Below, in pieces: positions 35,368 to 43,247 of a DNA stretch of 44,271 nucleotides. This stretch comes from an uncultured Flavobacteriaceae bacterium (lineage in GTDB: Bacteria > Bacteroidota > Bacteroidia > Flavobacteriales > Flavobacteriaceae): NCBI GenBank assembly GCA_937136455.1, contig CAKZOO010000169.1, positions 1 to 44,271 of the forward strand, in the 5' to 3' direction. Made by a program: the position numbers and the translations under genes. Each line of letters begins with the position of its first letter. Position 1 is the first letter of the stretch. The notes below the pieces were generated by a model that did no database searches, was not told the DNA's origin, and was given only the letters and a program-made list of their open reading frames with translations.

Positions 35368-35389
35368 TTAAAATGTTGAAATTTGTAGT

Positions 35390-35836
35390 ATGAATCAACT
35401 GAATGTACCCCCTGTTGACTTTCGTTTCAAAAATAGCGAAAATAAAACCTATATCTTTGATATCATCCGTAAAAAGTTTGTGGTCTTACAACCGGAAGAA
35501 TGGGTTCGTCAACACTTAGTTCATTATTTAATCTACCATAAAAACTACCCCAAGAGCCACATCAATGTCGAAAAAAAACTTGAAGTAAATCAAATGACTA
35601 GGCGTTATGATATCGTTGTTTTCGATAAAAGTGGGGGTATTGAACTCTTAGTAGAATGCAAAGCTCCATCAGTTGCTATCACTCAAGAGGTCTTTGATCA
35701 AATAGCTCGTTATAATCTTTCGTTAAAATCCAATTATCTCATGGTAAGTAACGGTTTAAAACACTATTATTGCCAAATCAATTACAAGGAAGAAAAATAC
35801 AGTTTTATACCTGAAATCCCTGATTTTAAAGTTTAA
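35390..35836 (+). CDS. Solitary HsdR N-terminal-type (PD-(D/E)XK fold) protein
   Basis: 148 aa corresponding to the nuclease-like N-terminal domain of type I restriction subunit R (HSDR_N_2 type) and nothing else. The putative active site is R-R-Y-D74 ... L-L-V-E89-C-K91-A-P, the D ... ExK arrangement of the PD-(D/E)XK superfamily. Neither an ATPase/helicase motor nor hsdM/hsdS lies nearby, so it is not a classical restriction enzyme. It faces holA over 22 bp and is followed after 11 bp by a glycosyltransferase gene. A nuclease role is inferred only from the residues. Confidence 0.82.
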   Translation: MNQLNVPPVDFRFKNSENKTYIFDIIRKKFVVLQPEEWVRQHLVHYLIYHKNYPKSHINVEKKLEVNQMTRRYDIVVFDKSGGIELLVECKAPSVAITQEVFDQIARYNLSLKSNYLMVSNGLKHYYCQINYKEEKYSFIPEIPDFKV

Positions 35837-35847
35837 TTAGCAGCTCA

Positions 35848-36846
35848 TTGAAAACAGCTATTGTCATACTTAATTGGAATGGTGCAACTCTTTTAGAGCG
35901 GTTCTTACCCTCGGTGGTAAAACACAGTGCATCCGCACAAATTTACGTTGCTGATAATGGTTCTACGGACCATTCTAAAGAAACTGTTGCTAAATTATTT
36001 CCTGCTGTCAAATGGATACAACTCGATAAAAATTACGGTTTTGTAGGTTATAACAAAGCTCTTGAAAACTTAGATGAGGACTTATTTTGTTTGTTGAATT
36101 CTGATATTGAAGTAACTGAAGGTTGGTTAGAGCCCATTGAATTGTTATTCGAACGACAAGAGGAGATCGCTATTGCACAACCTAAAATTCTGGATTACAA
36201 AGACAAGATACGTTTTGAATATGCAGGTGCTGCAGGCGGCTATTTAGATTTCTTTGGCTATCCTTATTGTAGAGGAAGAGTTTTTCAGCACTTAGAAGAA
36301 GACAAGGGACAATACGACGATAGCAGGCAGGTATTCTGGGCAACTGGAGCCTGTATGTTCGTTCGCTCCTCTGTATTTAAATCCTTAGGAGGATTTGATT
36401 CGAGTTATTTTGCACATCAAGAAGAAATTGATCTTTGTTGGAGAGCCAACAACCAAGGCTATCAGGTTTACTATATAGGATCTTCTCAAGTGTATCACCT
36501 TGGCGGTTCTACTCTAAGTAATATGAATCCCAAGAAAACCTTTTTAAACTTTAGAAATTCGCTCTTTAACATTTTAAAGAACCTTCCCCTATTTCAAGCC
36601 TTGGCAATTGTATTGTCTCGATTGATACTAGATGGCCTTGCTGGAATTGTCTTTTTATTTCAAGGGAAGGCAAGACATACCCTAGCCATTATTAAAGCTC
36701 ATTTTAGCTTTTATTTTCACGCTAAATCGATCTATAAGAAAAGAATCAAACACAAGTCTAATCAACCCTATTACAGACACTTTTCAATTGTTTACTCCTA
36801 TTTTGTTTTGGGTAAAGAAAATTTTTCTGATTTAACCAAACTTTGA
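35848..36846 (+). CDS. Glycosyltransferase family 2
   Basis: 332 aa. GT-A type fold: A-I-V-I-L-N-W-N-G at the start, V-A-D-N-G-S-T-D nucleotide-sugar segment, L-L-N-S-D-I-E-V in place of DxD, and an acceptor-side E-E-I-D-L-C-W-R motif near residue 190; a hydrophobic stretch (about 250-272) may associate with the membrane. It resembles rhamnosyltransferase-like enzymes making cell-surface polysaccharides or glycolipids. The start is TTG; it gives the canonical N-terminus and no ATG is available. Confidence 0.9.
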   Translation: MKTAIVILNWNGATLLERFLPSVVKHSASAQIYVADNGSTDHSKETVAKLFPAVKWIQLDKNYGFVGYNKALENLDEDLFCLLNSDIEVTEGWLEPIELLFERQEEIAIAQPKILDYKDKIRFEYAGAAGGYLDFFGYPYCRGRVFQHLEEDKGQYDDSRQVFWATGACMFVRSSVFKSLGGFDSSYFAHQEEIDLCWRANNQGYQVYYIGSSQVYHLGGSTLSNMNPKKTFLNFRNSLFNILKNLPLFQALAIVLSRLILDGLAGIVFLFQGKARHTLAIIKAHFSFYFHAKSIYKKRIKHKSNQPYYRHFSIVYSYFVLGKENFSDLTKL

Positions 36847-36893
36847 CTAACTTGCATATGCTTTAAAAACCCTATTAATTATTTAAAATCACT

Positions 36894-37730
36894 ATGAAAA
36901 AGGCACTATTCGGATTATTATCACTTAGTCTTCTGGTTACTTCATGTGTACCTCAAAAAAAGTACGCTGAATTAGAAGCTCAAAACAGAGATGTTCAATC
37001 ATTGTTAGACGCTGCTACTGTTAAGTTAAACAGTTGTATGGAAGACACAGCTCGTTTAAAATTATTAGAAGATCAAAACGCTTATTTAAAAGCCAATAAT
37101 CAAGAACTCATCAATAACTTAGGATCTTTAACTACGCTTACTTCAAAAGGAGCAGATAACCTTGAGCGTTCGTTAGAAAGTCTTAAAGAAAAAGATTTAA
37201 CCATTAGAAAATTAAACCAAGCGATCACAAGAAGAGATTCTGTTAATCTTGCTTTAGTACAATCACTTAAAGGTGTTCTTGGTAACATCGATGATGAAGA
37301 CATTGAAATCGATGTAGAAAAAGGAGTTGTATTTGTGTCTATTTCTGACAAATTACTCTTTAACACTGGAAGCTATGTGGTTTCACAAAAAGCGAGAGCT
37401 GTTTTAGAAAAAGTAGCTAAAGTAGTTAATGATAAACCAGACTTCGAGTTTATGGTTGAAGGACATACTGATAAACGTAGCTTTGCTAAAGGAGATTTAG
37501 TTGATAACTGGGATCTAAGTGTTAAAAGAGCTACCTCTGTGGTTCGAATCTTACAAAACGATTACGGTGTCAACCCTGCTCGTATGACTGCAGCAGGACG
37601 TTCACAATACATTCCAGTATCGAAAGAAGATTTAGCTAGAAACAGAAGAACACGAATCGTTGTTCTTCCAAGAGTTGATCAATTCTACGATATGATTGAG
37701 GAAGGATTAAAAGATGTAGCAATTAACTAA
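36894..37730 (+). CDS. OmpA-family peptidoglycan-binding lipoprotein
   Basis: 278 aa. Lipobox V-T-S-C (Cys18), so anchored in the outer membrane. A coiled coil of heptad-like Leu/Glu/Lys repeats spans about 22-120, and an OmpA C-terminal domain about 140-262, with V-E-G-H-T-D (peptidoglycan/DAP contact), L-S-V-K-R-A and N-R-R-T-R-I-V-V. It should tie the outer membrane to the cell wall. The gene ends 24 bp before a strong intrinsic terminator. Confidence 0.94.
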   Translation: MKKALFGLLSLSLLVTSCVPQKKYAELEAQNRDVQSLLDAATVKLNSCMEDTARLKLLEDQNAYLKANNQELINNLGSLTTLTSKGADNLERSLESLKEKDLTIRKLNQAITRRDSVNLALVQSLKGVLGNIDDEDIEIDVEKGVVFVSISDKLLFNTGSYVVSQKARAVLEKVAKVVNDKPDFEFMVEGHTDKRSFAKGDLVDNWDLSVKRATSVVRILQNDYGVNPARMTAAGRSQYIPVSKEDLARNRRTRIVVLPRVDQFYDMIEEGLKDVAIN

Positions 37731-37753
37731 GCTACACTTTAAACAACTATAGA

Positions 37754-37782
37754 AAAGCAGCATTTACCATGCTGCTTTTTTT
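37754..37782 (+). terminator. Intrinsic terminator after the OmpA-like gene
   Basis: A 10 bp perfect stem (AAAGCAGCAT / ATGCTGCTTT) around the loop TTACC, followed by a further run of T. It lies between two convergent genes and ends 2 bp from the stop of the YciO-like gene; on the minus strand the T-tract is shorter, so it may act in both directions less well. Confidence 0.85.
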
Positions 37783-37783
37783 A

Positions 37784-38407
37784 TTATAAGATACTATTGA
37801 TATCTCCCTTACCCTCTCTGATAACCTCTGGTTCATAGGTCGTAAGATCCACAATTGTAGAAGGGACATTTCCACCAAAACCTCCATCGATAATTAGATC
37901 AACTTGATTTTTGTAGTTGTCGTAGATGATTTCTGGATCAGTTGTGTATTCGATGATTTCATCCTGATCATAGATAGAAGTTGTTACAATAGGGTTTCCT
38001 AGTTTTTTGAGTATTGCTTGAACGATTGAATTACTACTGATACGTATTCCTACTGTTTTTCTGTTTTTAAAGTTTTTTGGAAGATTGTTACTTCCTGGTA
38101 GAATAAAAGTATAGGGACCAGGCAAGGCTCTTTTGATCAATTTAAAGGTGCTTCCATCCAACTGTTTAACATAGTCGGAAAGATGACTAAAATCTTCACA
38201 AACAAAGGACCATCGATTCTTTTGAAGTTTAATTCCTTTGAGTCGAGCAAGTTTTTCAAGTGCCTTATTGTTTGTAATGTCACAACCCATGGCATAAACA
38301 GTATCAGTGGGATAGATGATCACACCGCCATTTTTGAGAACATCAACTACTTTATTGATAGCTTTCTCATTGGGATTTTCAGGATATATCTTTATAAATT
38401 CTGCCAT
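37784..38407 (-). CDS. YciO-type protein of the YrdC/Sua5 family
   Basis: 207 aa YrdC-fold protein: I-I-Y-P-T-D-T-V-Y-A-M-G at about 30-41, L-P-G-P-Y-T-F-I-L, and V-D-L-I-I-D-G-G ... S-T-I-V-D-L-T. The family includes TsaC/Sua5, which makes threonylcarbamoyl-AMP for the t6A tRNA modification. The usual S-A-N motif of TsaC is replaced by T-S-I-Y-D, and the sequence is closer to YciO, so true TsaC activity is uncertain. Its ATG overlaps the uvrD stop by 1 bp, so the two are one operon. Confidence 0.87.
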   Translation of the reverse strand: MAEFIKIYPENPNEKAINKVVDVLKNGGVIIYPTDTVYAMGCDITNNKALEKLARLKGIKLQKNRWSFVCEDFSHLSDYVKQLDGSTFKLIKRALPGPYTFILPGSNNLPKNFKNRKTVGIRISSNSIVQAILKKLGNPIVTTSIYDQDEIIEYTTDPEIIYDNYKNQVDLIIDGGFGGNVPSTIVDLTTYEPEVIREGKGDINSIL

Positions 38408-40737
38408 TATTCAATGATCGTTAGTTGAGCAAAACGGAGTAAAAGTTTCTTTGTACCTCCTGTTTCAAAATGAATTTCAGCCTTTTTATCGGTACCCATT
38501 CCTTCCAAGTTAAGAACTATTCCGTTACCAAAACGCATGTGTTTTACTTTAGTTCCTTCTTGAAGCTCTAAATTAAGAGCATTGTCTTTCTTTTCTTTTG
38601 GGTTAGCGAGACCTGGTTTTAATTTGCGCAATCGCTTGAGTTGTTCCTCATTAGGCTTGTGATTGGTAGGTGGTGTTCCAGATATGGGCTTGGTTTGTCG
38701 AAGTTTTGATTTATCGACTTCGCCAAAGATATCAGCATCAATTTGCGGTTTATACCTATAATTGCTCTTTGGAGTTAAATAGTTGAGATAGGATTCATCG
38801 ATTTCCTCGATAAAACGACTCGGTTCACAATCGATTAAATTACCCCAGCGATATCTTGTTTGAGCATAGGTAAGGTAAGCCTGTTGTTCTGCTCTTGTAA
38901 GGGCTACATAAAACAGTCTTCGCTCCTCCTCTAGTTCACTTCTGGTGTTCATACTCATCGCAGATGGGAAAAGGTCTTCTTCCATTCCAACAACAAAGAC
39001 GACAGGAAACTCCAATCCTTTGGCTAAATGTATGGTCATAAGGGCTACTCGGTCATCGTCAGAGGTGTCTTTGTCCATATCTGTAGCTAAGGCCACATCT
39101 TCTAAAAACTCTGATAATTTACCTTCTTGACCATCGATTTCTTGCTGTCCATTGACAAAATCCTGAATACCGTTTAAAAGTTCTTCTATATTTTCGAGTT
39201 TGGCAATCCCTTCTGGAGTGCCATCTTTTTTAAATTCTAAAAACAACCCTGTCTTTTTAACTATCTGGTCTGTGAGTACAAAGGCATCAGCAGTGCTATT
39301 GGTCAATTGAAAACTCTTGATCATGGTTACAAAATCATTGAGTTTTCTCTTGGTTCCAGCATTGATATTGAGATCTTCAATTTTATCAGCATGCTCCATC
39401 ACTTCAAAAATGGATTTTTTAAAGTGATTCGCAGCAAGGGACAAACGATCTATGGTCGTTTGACCTATTCCTCTTGCTGGAAAATTTATAATGCGTTTAA
39501 GAGCCTCCTCATCGTTAGGATTTTCAACAATTCTTAGATAAGCGAGAACATCTTTGATCTCTTTGCGTTGATAAAAGGAGAGCCCGCCAAATATTTTATA
39601 GGGAATATCTCTTTTTCGCAGGGCGTCTTCAATCGCTCTCGATTGTGAATTTGTTCTGTAGAGAACAGCGAACTCACTGTTGGATCGCTGTTGTTGCATA
39701 CGGCCTTCAAAGATCTGTTCTGCAACAAAGCGGCCTTCTTCTGCGTCGGTTACACTACAGTGAACACTGAGAGGTGATCCTAGAGCATTATCGGTCCAAA
39801 CCTTTTTTTCGATCTGATTTTTATTGTTTGCTATCACACAGTTGGCAGCCTCTACAATCGTGTGGCTCGAACGGTAGTTTTGCTCCAATCGATACTGTGC
39901 TACATTGTCATAATCGCGTTGAAAGTTGAGGATATTACTGATATTGGCCCCTCTAAATGAATAAATACTCTGTGCGTCATCTCCTACGACACAGATGTTT
40001 TGAAAGCGATCTGCAAGCGCTTTGACAATTAAATACTGTGAGTGGTTGGTGTCCTGATACTCATCCACTAAGATGTATTTAAATCGATTTTGATATTTGG
40101 ATAAAACCTCTGGAAAACGCGTCAATAGCTCATTGGTGCGAAGCAAAAGATCGTCAAAATCCATAGCTCCAGCCTTAAAGCAACGATCTACATAATTCTG
40201 ATAGATATCCCCCATTCGAGGTCTTTTGGCCATGGCGTCTGCTTCAACTAGTTCAGGATTTTTATAATAAGCTTTTACCGTAATCAACGAATTTTTGTAG
40301 GAAGATATACGCTGCTGTATTTGCTTGTATTTGTAAACATCCTTATCGAGCCCCATTTCTTTGATTATGGAAGCGATAAGGCGTTGAGAATCTTGAGTAT
40401 CGTAAATCGTAAAATTAGAAGGATATCCCAAATGGTGACCATCAACTCTAAGCAATTTAGCAAACACCGAGTGAAAGGTTCCCATCCATAAATTTTTCGC
40501 CTCCGAACCCCCTACTATAGAGGAAATTCTGTTCTTCATTTCTCGAGCAGCCTTATTGGTAAAAGTCAATGCGAGAATATTAAATGAGTCAACTCCTTTT
40601 GACATCAAATAGGCTATTCGAAAAGTCAGAACCCTGGTCTTTCCTGAACCAGCTCCAGCTATAACCATTAGAGGTCCATCCTTGTGTAGGACCGCCTTTT
40701 GTTGTGCTTCGTTAAGTTGTTTGATATAATCTTGCAT
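38407..40737 (-). CDS. UvrD/PcrA/Rep-type superfamily 1 DNA helicase
   Basis: ATP-dependent 3'-5' helicase for excision repair, mismatch repair and clearing replication blocks. 776 aa. Walker A G28-A-G-S-G-K33-T, motif Ia near T-F-T-N-K-A-A-R-E-M, motif II D-E-Y-Q-D-T, motif III V-V-G-D-D-A-Q-S-I-Y-S-F-R-G, motif IV Q-N-Y-R-S-S, motifs V/VI near L-M-T-I-H-L-A-K-G-L-E-F and V-A-L-T-R-A. C-terminal residues about 710-776 form a Tudor-like RNA polymerase-binding domain, as in PcrA. First gene of an operon with the YciO-like gene. Confidence 0.95.
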   Translation of the reverse strand: MQDYIKQLNEAQQKAVLHKDGPLMVIAGAGSGKTRVLTFRIAYLMSKGVDSFNILALTFTNKAAREMKNRISSIVGGSEAKNLWMGTFHSVFAKLLRVDGHHLGYPSNFTIYDTQDSQRLIASIIKEMGLDKDVYKYKQIQQRISSYKNSLITVKAYYKNPELVEADAMAKRPRMGDIYQNYVDRCFKAGAMDFDDLLLRTNELLTRFPEVLSKYQNRFKYILVDEYQDTNHSQYLIVKALADRFQNICVVGDDAQSIYSFRGANISNILNFQRDYDNVAQYRLEQNYRSSHTIVEAANCVIANNKNQIEKKVWTDNALGSPLSVHCSVTDAEEGRFVAEQIFEGRMQQQRSNSEFAVLYRTNSQSRAIEDALRKRDIPYKIFGGLSFYQRKEIKDVLAYLRIVENPNDEEALKRIINFPARGIGQTTIDRLSLAANHFKKSIFEVMEHADKIEDLNINAGTKRKLNDFVTMIKSFQLTNSTADAFVLTDQIVKKTGLFLEFKKDGTPEGIAKLENIEELLNGIQDFVNGQQEIDGQEGKLSEFLEDVALATDMDKDTSDDDRVALMTIHLAKGLEFPVVFVVGMEEDLFPSAMSMNTRSELEEERRLFYVALTRAEQQAYLTYAQTRYRWGNLIDCEPSRFIEEIDESYLNYLTPKSNYRYKPQIDADIFGEVDKSKLRQTKPISGTPPTNHKPNEEQLKRLRKLKPGLANPKEKKDNALNLELQEGTKVKHMRFGNGIVLNLEGMGTDKKAEIHFETGGTKKLLLRFAQLTIIE

Positions 40738-40847
40738 GATGCCTGTTTCAGAGGGTGAAATTAACTATTTAAATTCAGTCTTAAAAAACATTGCTCTAAG
40801 GAGTTATAAACATTCTTATGTGCTCATTATTATTCATCTGATTTTTA

Positions 40848-40855
40848 TATATTTA
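40848..40855 (+). promoter_or_regulatory. Weak candidate -7 element for the M20 gene
   Basis: TATATTTA (seven of eight to TAnnTTTG), 22 nt before the ATG at 40878. No TTG at the expected distance. The rest of the 140 bp spacer to uvrD is AT-rich with nothing else recognisable. Confidence 0.25.
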
Positions 40856-40877
40856 TTTTTCTAAAAAAAACAAACCA

Positions 40878-42152
40878 ATGAAAAAACTACTACTCGCGTG
40901 TATCTCAATGAGCTTTATGTCGCTACATGCTCAAAATCAGATCTCAGAAAAAGATTACCAATCAATGGAGAAAAAAGTCGTTGAATGGAGAAGAGATATA
41001 CATCAAAATCCTGAACTCGGAAACAGAGAATTTAAAACTGCAGCTAAAATTGCACAGCATTTAAAAAAATTAGGGATTGAAGTAACCGAAAATGTTGCTC
41101 ATACCGGAGTTGTTGGACTTTTAAAAGGAGATCATCCTGGTAAGGTTATCGGACTCAGAGCAGATATCGACGCTCTTCCTGTAACTGAAAGAAATGATTT
41201 ACCCTTTAAATCTAATGTCAAGTCTACATTTATGGGTGAAGAAGTTGGAGTGATGCACGCCTGTGGTCACGATACGCATACTGCAATCTTAATGGGTGTT
41301 GCTGAAGTACTTTCTAAAAATAAAGACAAAATCCACGGAACTGTTAAATTCATCTTTCAACCTTCAGAGGAAGGAGCTCCTGAGGGAGAAGAAGGTGGTG
41401 CTGCACTAATGATTAAAGAAGGGGTACTTAAAAATCCTGATGTTGATGCCATTTTTGGACTTCATATCAACTCACAAACACCAGTGGGAATGATTCGTTA
41501 CAAACCAGAAGGAACCATGGCTTCATCTCAGCGTTTTGTTATCAATGTGAAAGGGAAACAATCACATGGTTCACAACCATGGGGCGGAGTAGATCCTATC
41601 TTAATTTCTGCTAAAATTATTGATGGTTTGCAAACCATCATCAGTAGAGAAACTGAACTTACCAAAGAAGCAGCAGTCATTACAGTTGGTAAAATCACTT
41701 CTGGTGTTCGTTTTAACATAATCCCAGAATCAGCTCAAATGATCGGGACTATTAGAACTTTAGATTACGGAATGCAAAAGAAAATCAACGATCGCATGGT
41801 TGAAATGGTTGCTACGATCGCTAAAGCTTATGGTGGTGAAGCGACCTGTACTATTGCCGATGGAACATCAATTACCTATAATGACCCTGCACTTGTAGAT
41901 CAAATGTTGCCAACGATGAAACGCGTTGCTGGAGCTAATCAAGTTGTGTTGCAAAAAGCGATTACTGGAGCTGAAGACTTTTCGTTTTTTCAAGATGAAA
42001 TCCCAGGGTTCTACTTTTTCTTAGGAGGAATGACTCCTGGAACAACAGAGTCTTATCCTCATCACACTCCTGATTTCAAAATTGATGACAGTGGACTCTT
42101 ATTAGGAGTAAAAGCACTTTCTGAAATGAGTATTGATTACTTAAATAATTAG
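40878..42152 (+). CDS. Exported M20-family amidohydrolase (hippurate/IAA-amino acid hydrolase type)
   Basis: Zinc/manganese-dependent hydrolase releasing amino acids from N-acyl conjugates. 424 aa. A signal peptide (about 1-18, ending S-L-H-A-Q) indicates export. Metal-site motifs: H-A-C129-G-H131-D, Q-P-S-E-E165-G, G-L-H-I-N, and a C-terminal G-A-E-D-F-S-F-F. A lid/dimerisation domain (about 205-315) is inserted as usual. The substrate is unknown. It is a single-gene unit. Confidence 0.92.
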   Translation: MKKLLLACISMSFMSLHAQNQISEKDYQSMEKKVVEWRRDIHQNPELGNREFKTAAKIAQHLKKLGIEVTENVAHTGVVGLLKGDHPGKVIGLRADIDALPVTERNDLPFKSNVKSTFMGEEVGVMHACGHDTHTAILMGVAEVLSKNKDKIHGTVKFIFQPSEEGAPEGEEGGAALMIKEGVLKNPDVDAIFGLHINSQTPVGMIRYKPEGTMASSQRFVINVKGKQSHGSQPWGGVDPILISAKIIDGLQTIISRETELTKEAAVITVGKITSGVRFNIIPESAQMIGTIRTLDYGMQKKINDRMVEMVATIAKAYGGEATCTIADGTSITYNDPALVDQMLPTMKRVAGANQVVLQKAITGAEDFSFFQDEIPGFYFFLGGMTPGTTESYPHHTPDFKIDDSGLLLGVKALSEMSIDYLNN

Positions 42153-42203
42153 AAAAATTATTTAAAAAAATATTACAAAAAGACTTAAATAAATAGATGT
42201 ATT

Positions 42204-42231
42204 AGAAAGTAGTTAAACTAATCTACTTTCT
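42204..42231. terminator. Possible hairpin terminator between convergent genes
   Basis: A 9 bp inverted repeat (AGAAAGTAG / CTACTTTCT) with a 10 nt loop at the convergent junction of the M20 and patatin genes, overlapping the last codons of the latter. The T-tracts on both sides are weak (TTTAAT downstream on plus), so termination is uncertain. Confidence 0.4.
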
Positions 42232-43132
42232 TTAATATTGGAGATGAATGTGTGTCAAAACGATTCTTTGCGTATTCAAATCCTTGCGTCCACCATTCTG
42301 ACATTAATTGTTGATTAAAAATCAATGAATTTTCAGTCAGTTGGGTGGGCGTATAATACAAATGCAAACTCACATCATTGTGTTTTGCTGAAAGAATCCC
42401 TTCTGATATATCGTGTTGTTTCACCTGATCGACCAAAAACCCAAAGATGTTCATCATCAGAGAAAAGGGGTTTTTACCAAGAACTCGATTGTGTTTCATC
42501 TGCTCAGATTCGAGGATAACCACATCGACTTCTTTTGCTCCTCTTCGAATTGCTTCTCTAATAGGAACGATACTTCCAAGTCCTCCATCTCCATATTCAA
42601 AACCATTTTTTTCAACAAGTGACATGAATGGAATGTAATTTGATGAAATCCAAATCCAATCGACAAATTCTTCATAGGTGTAATCTCTAATCGATTTGTA
42701 TTCAACTCTGTTTCTTGAGAGGTTGGAAACCGATACAATTACCTCCTTGCCGGATTCAATAATTCTTTGGTGATCTTCCTCTGTAAAATATCGTTTGATC
42801 GTCTTTCTAAGCGATTTACTCTCACCGAAAGTCCTTCTGCGTTTTATAAATTGTAAGAGTGTTGTCAAATAATTGATCGATACGTATTCACGATCGTCTT
42901 TTCTTCTGACTATGAACGGATTGACACTAAAAATATCGGTTTGTTTGACATTGGTGTATGCGTGATGGAGTTTATCAATGCCTCCTAATGCCAATTGAGG
43001 AATGAGTAAACTACCTGTAGATGTTCCCACTAAAATATCGTAAGACCTTCCCTGCTCTTGCATTAGAAATTGAGCAACTCCTCCTGCAAAAGCTCCTTTA
43101 CTTCCTCCACCTGAAATAACTAAAGCTCTCAT
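42218..43132 (-). CDS. Patatin-like phospholipase
   Basis: 304 aa from the ATG at 43132, giving the canonical M-R-A-L-V-I-S-G-G-G-S-K-G-A-F N-terminus with the oxyanion loop at once. Nucleophile S38 in G-T-S38-T-G and Asp D182 in G-D182-G-G complete the Ser-Asp dyad, so lipid acyl hydrolase activity is likely. No signal peptide, so cytoplasmic or membrane-associated. An in-frame start at 43183 would lie upstream of the predicted promoter and is rejected. Convergent with the M20 gene, divergent from recG. Confidence 0.92.
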   Translation of the reverse strand: MRALVISGGGSKGAFAGGVAQFLMQEQGRSYDILVGTSTGSLLIPQLALGGIDKLHHAYTNVKQTDIFSVNPFIVRRKDDREYVSINYLTTLLQFIKRRRTFGESKSLRKTIKRYFTEEDHQRIIESGKEVIVSVSNLSRNRVEYKSIRDYTYEEFVDWIWISSNYIPFMSLVEKNGFEYGDGGLGSIVPIREAIRRGAKEVDVVILESEQMKHNRVLGKNPFSLMMNIFGFLVDQVKQHDISEGILSAKHNDVSLHLYYTPTQLTENSLIFNQQLMSEWWTQGFEYAKNRFDTHSSPILKKVD

Positions 43133-43149
43133 TTTATTTGGTCTTCTAT

Positions 43150-43180
43150 CAAATTTAGTTGTAAAATTGGTAAGAAACAA
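43150..43180 (-). promoter_or_regulatory. Bacteroidota-type promoter for the patatin gene
   Basis: On the minus strand TTG (43180-43178), a 20 nt spacer, then TAAATTTG (43157-43150), a full TAnnTTTG match, 17 nt before the ATG at 43132. It decides the start of the gene. Confidence 0.6.
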
Positions 43181-43247
43181 CAATCAAGTGAAAACTCTTG
43201 ATTTGTAAGAGTAGATATTCGTATTTTGTAAAAAATAATCTTGTCAA

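Noticed and set aside
35390..35836. Part of a restriction-modification defence island
   Set aside because: No hsdM, hsdS or motor domain nearby; surrounding genes are housekeeping.
43133..43183. N-terminal extension of the patatin-like protein
   Set aside because: A full promoter lies at 43150-43180 and the family N-terminus begins at the ATG at 43132.
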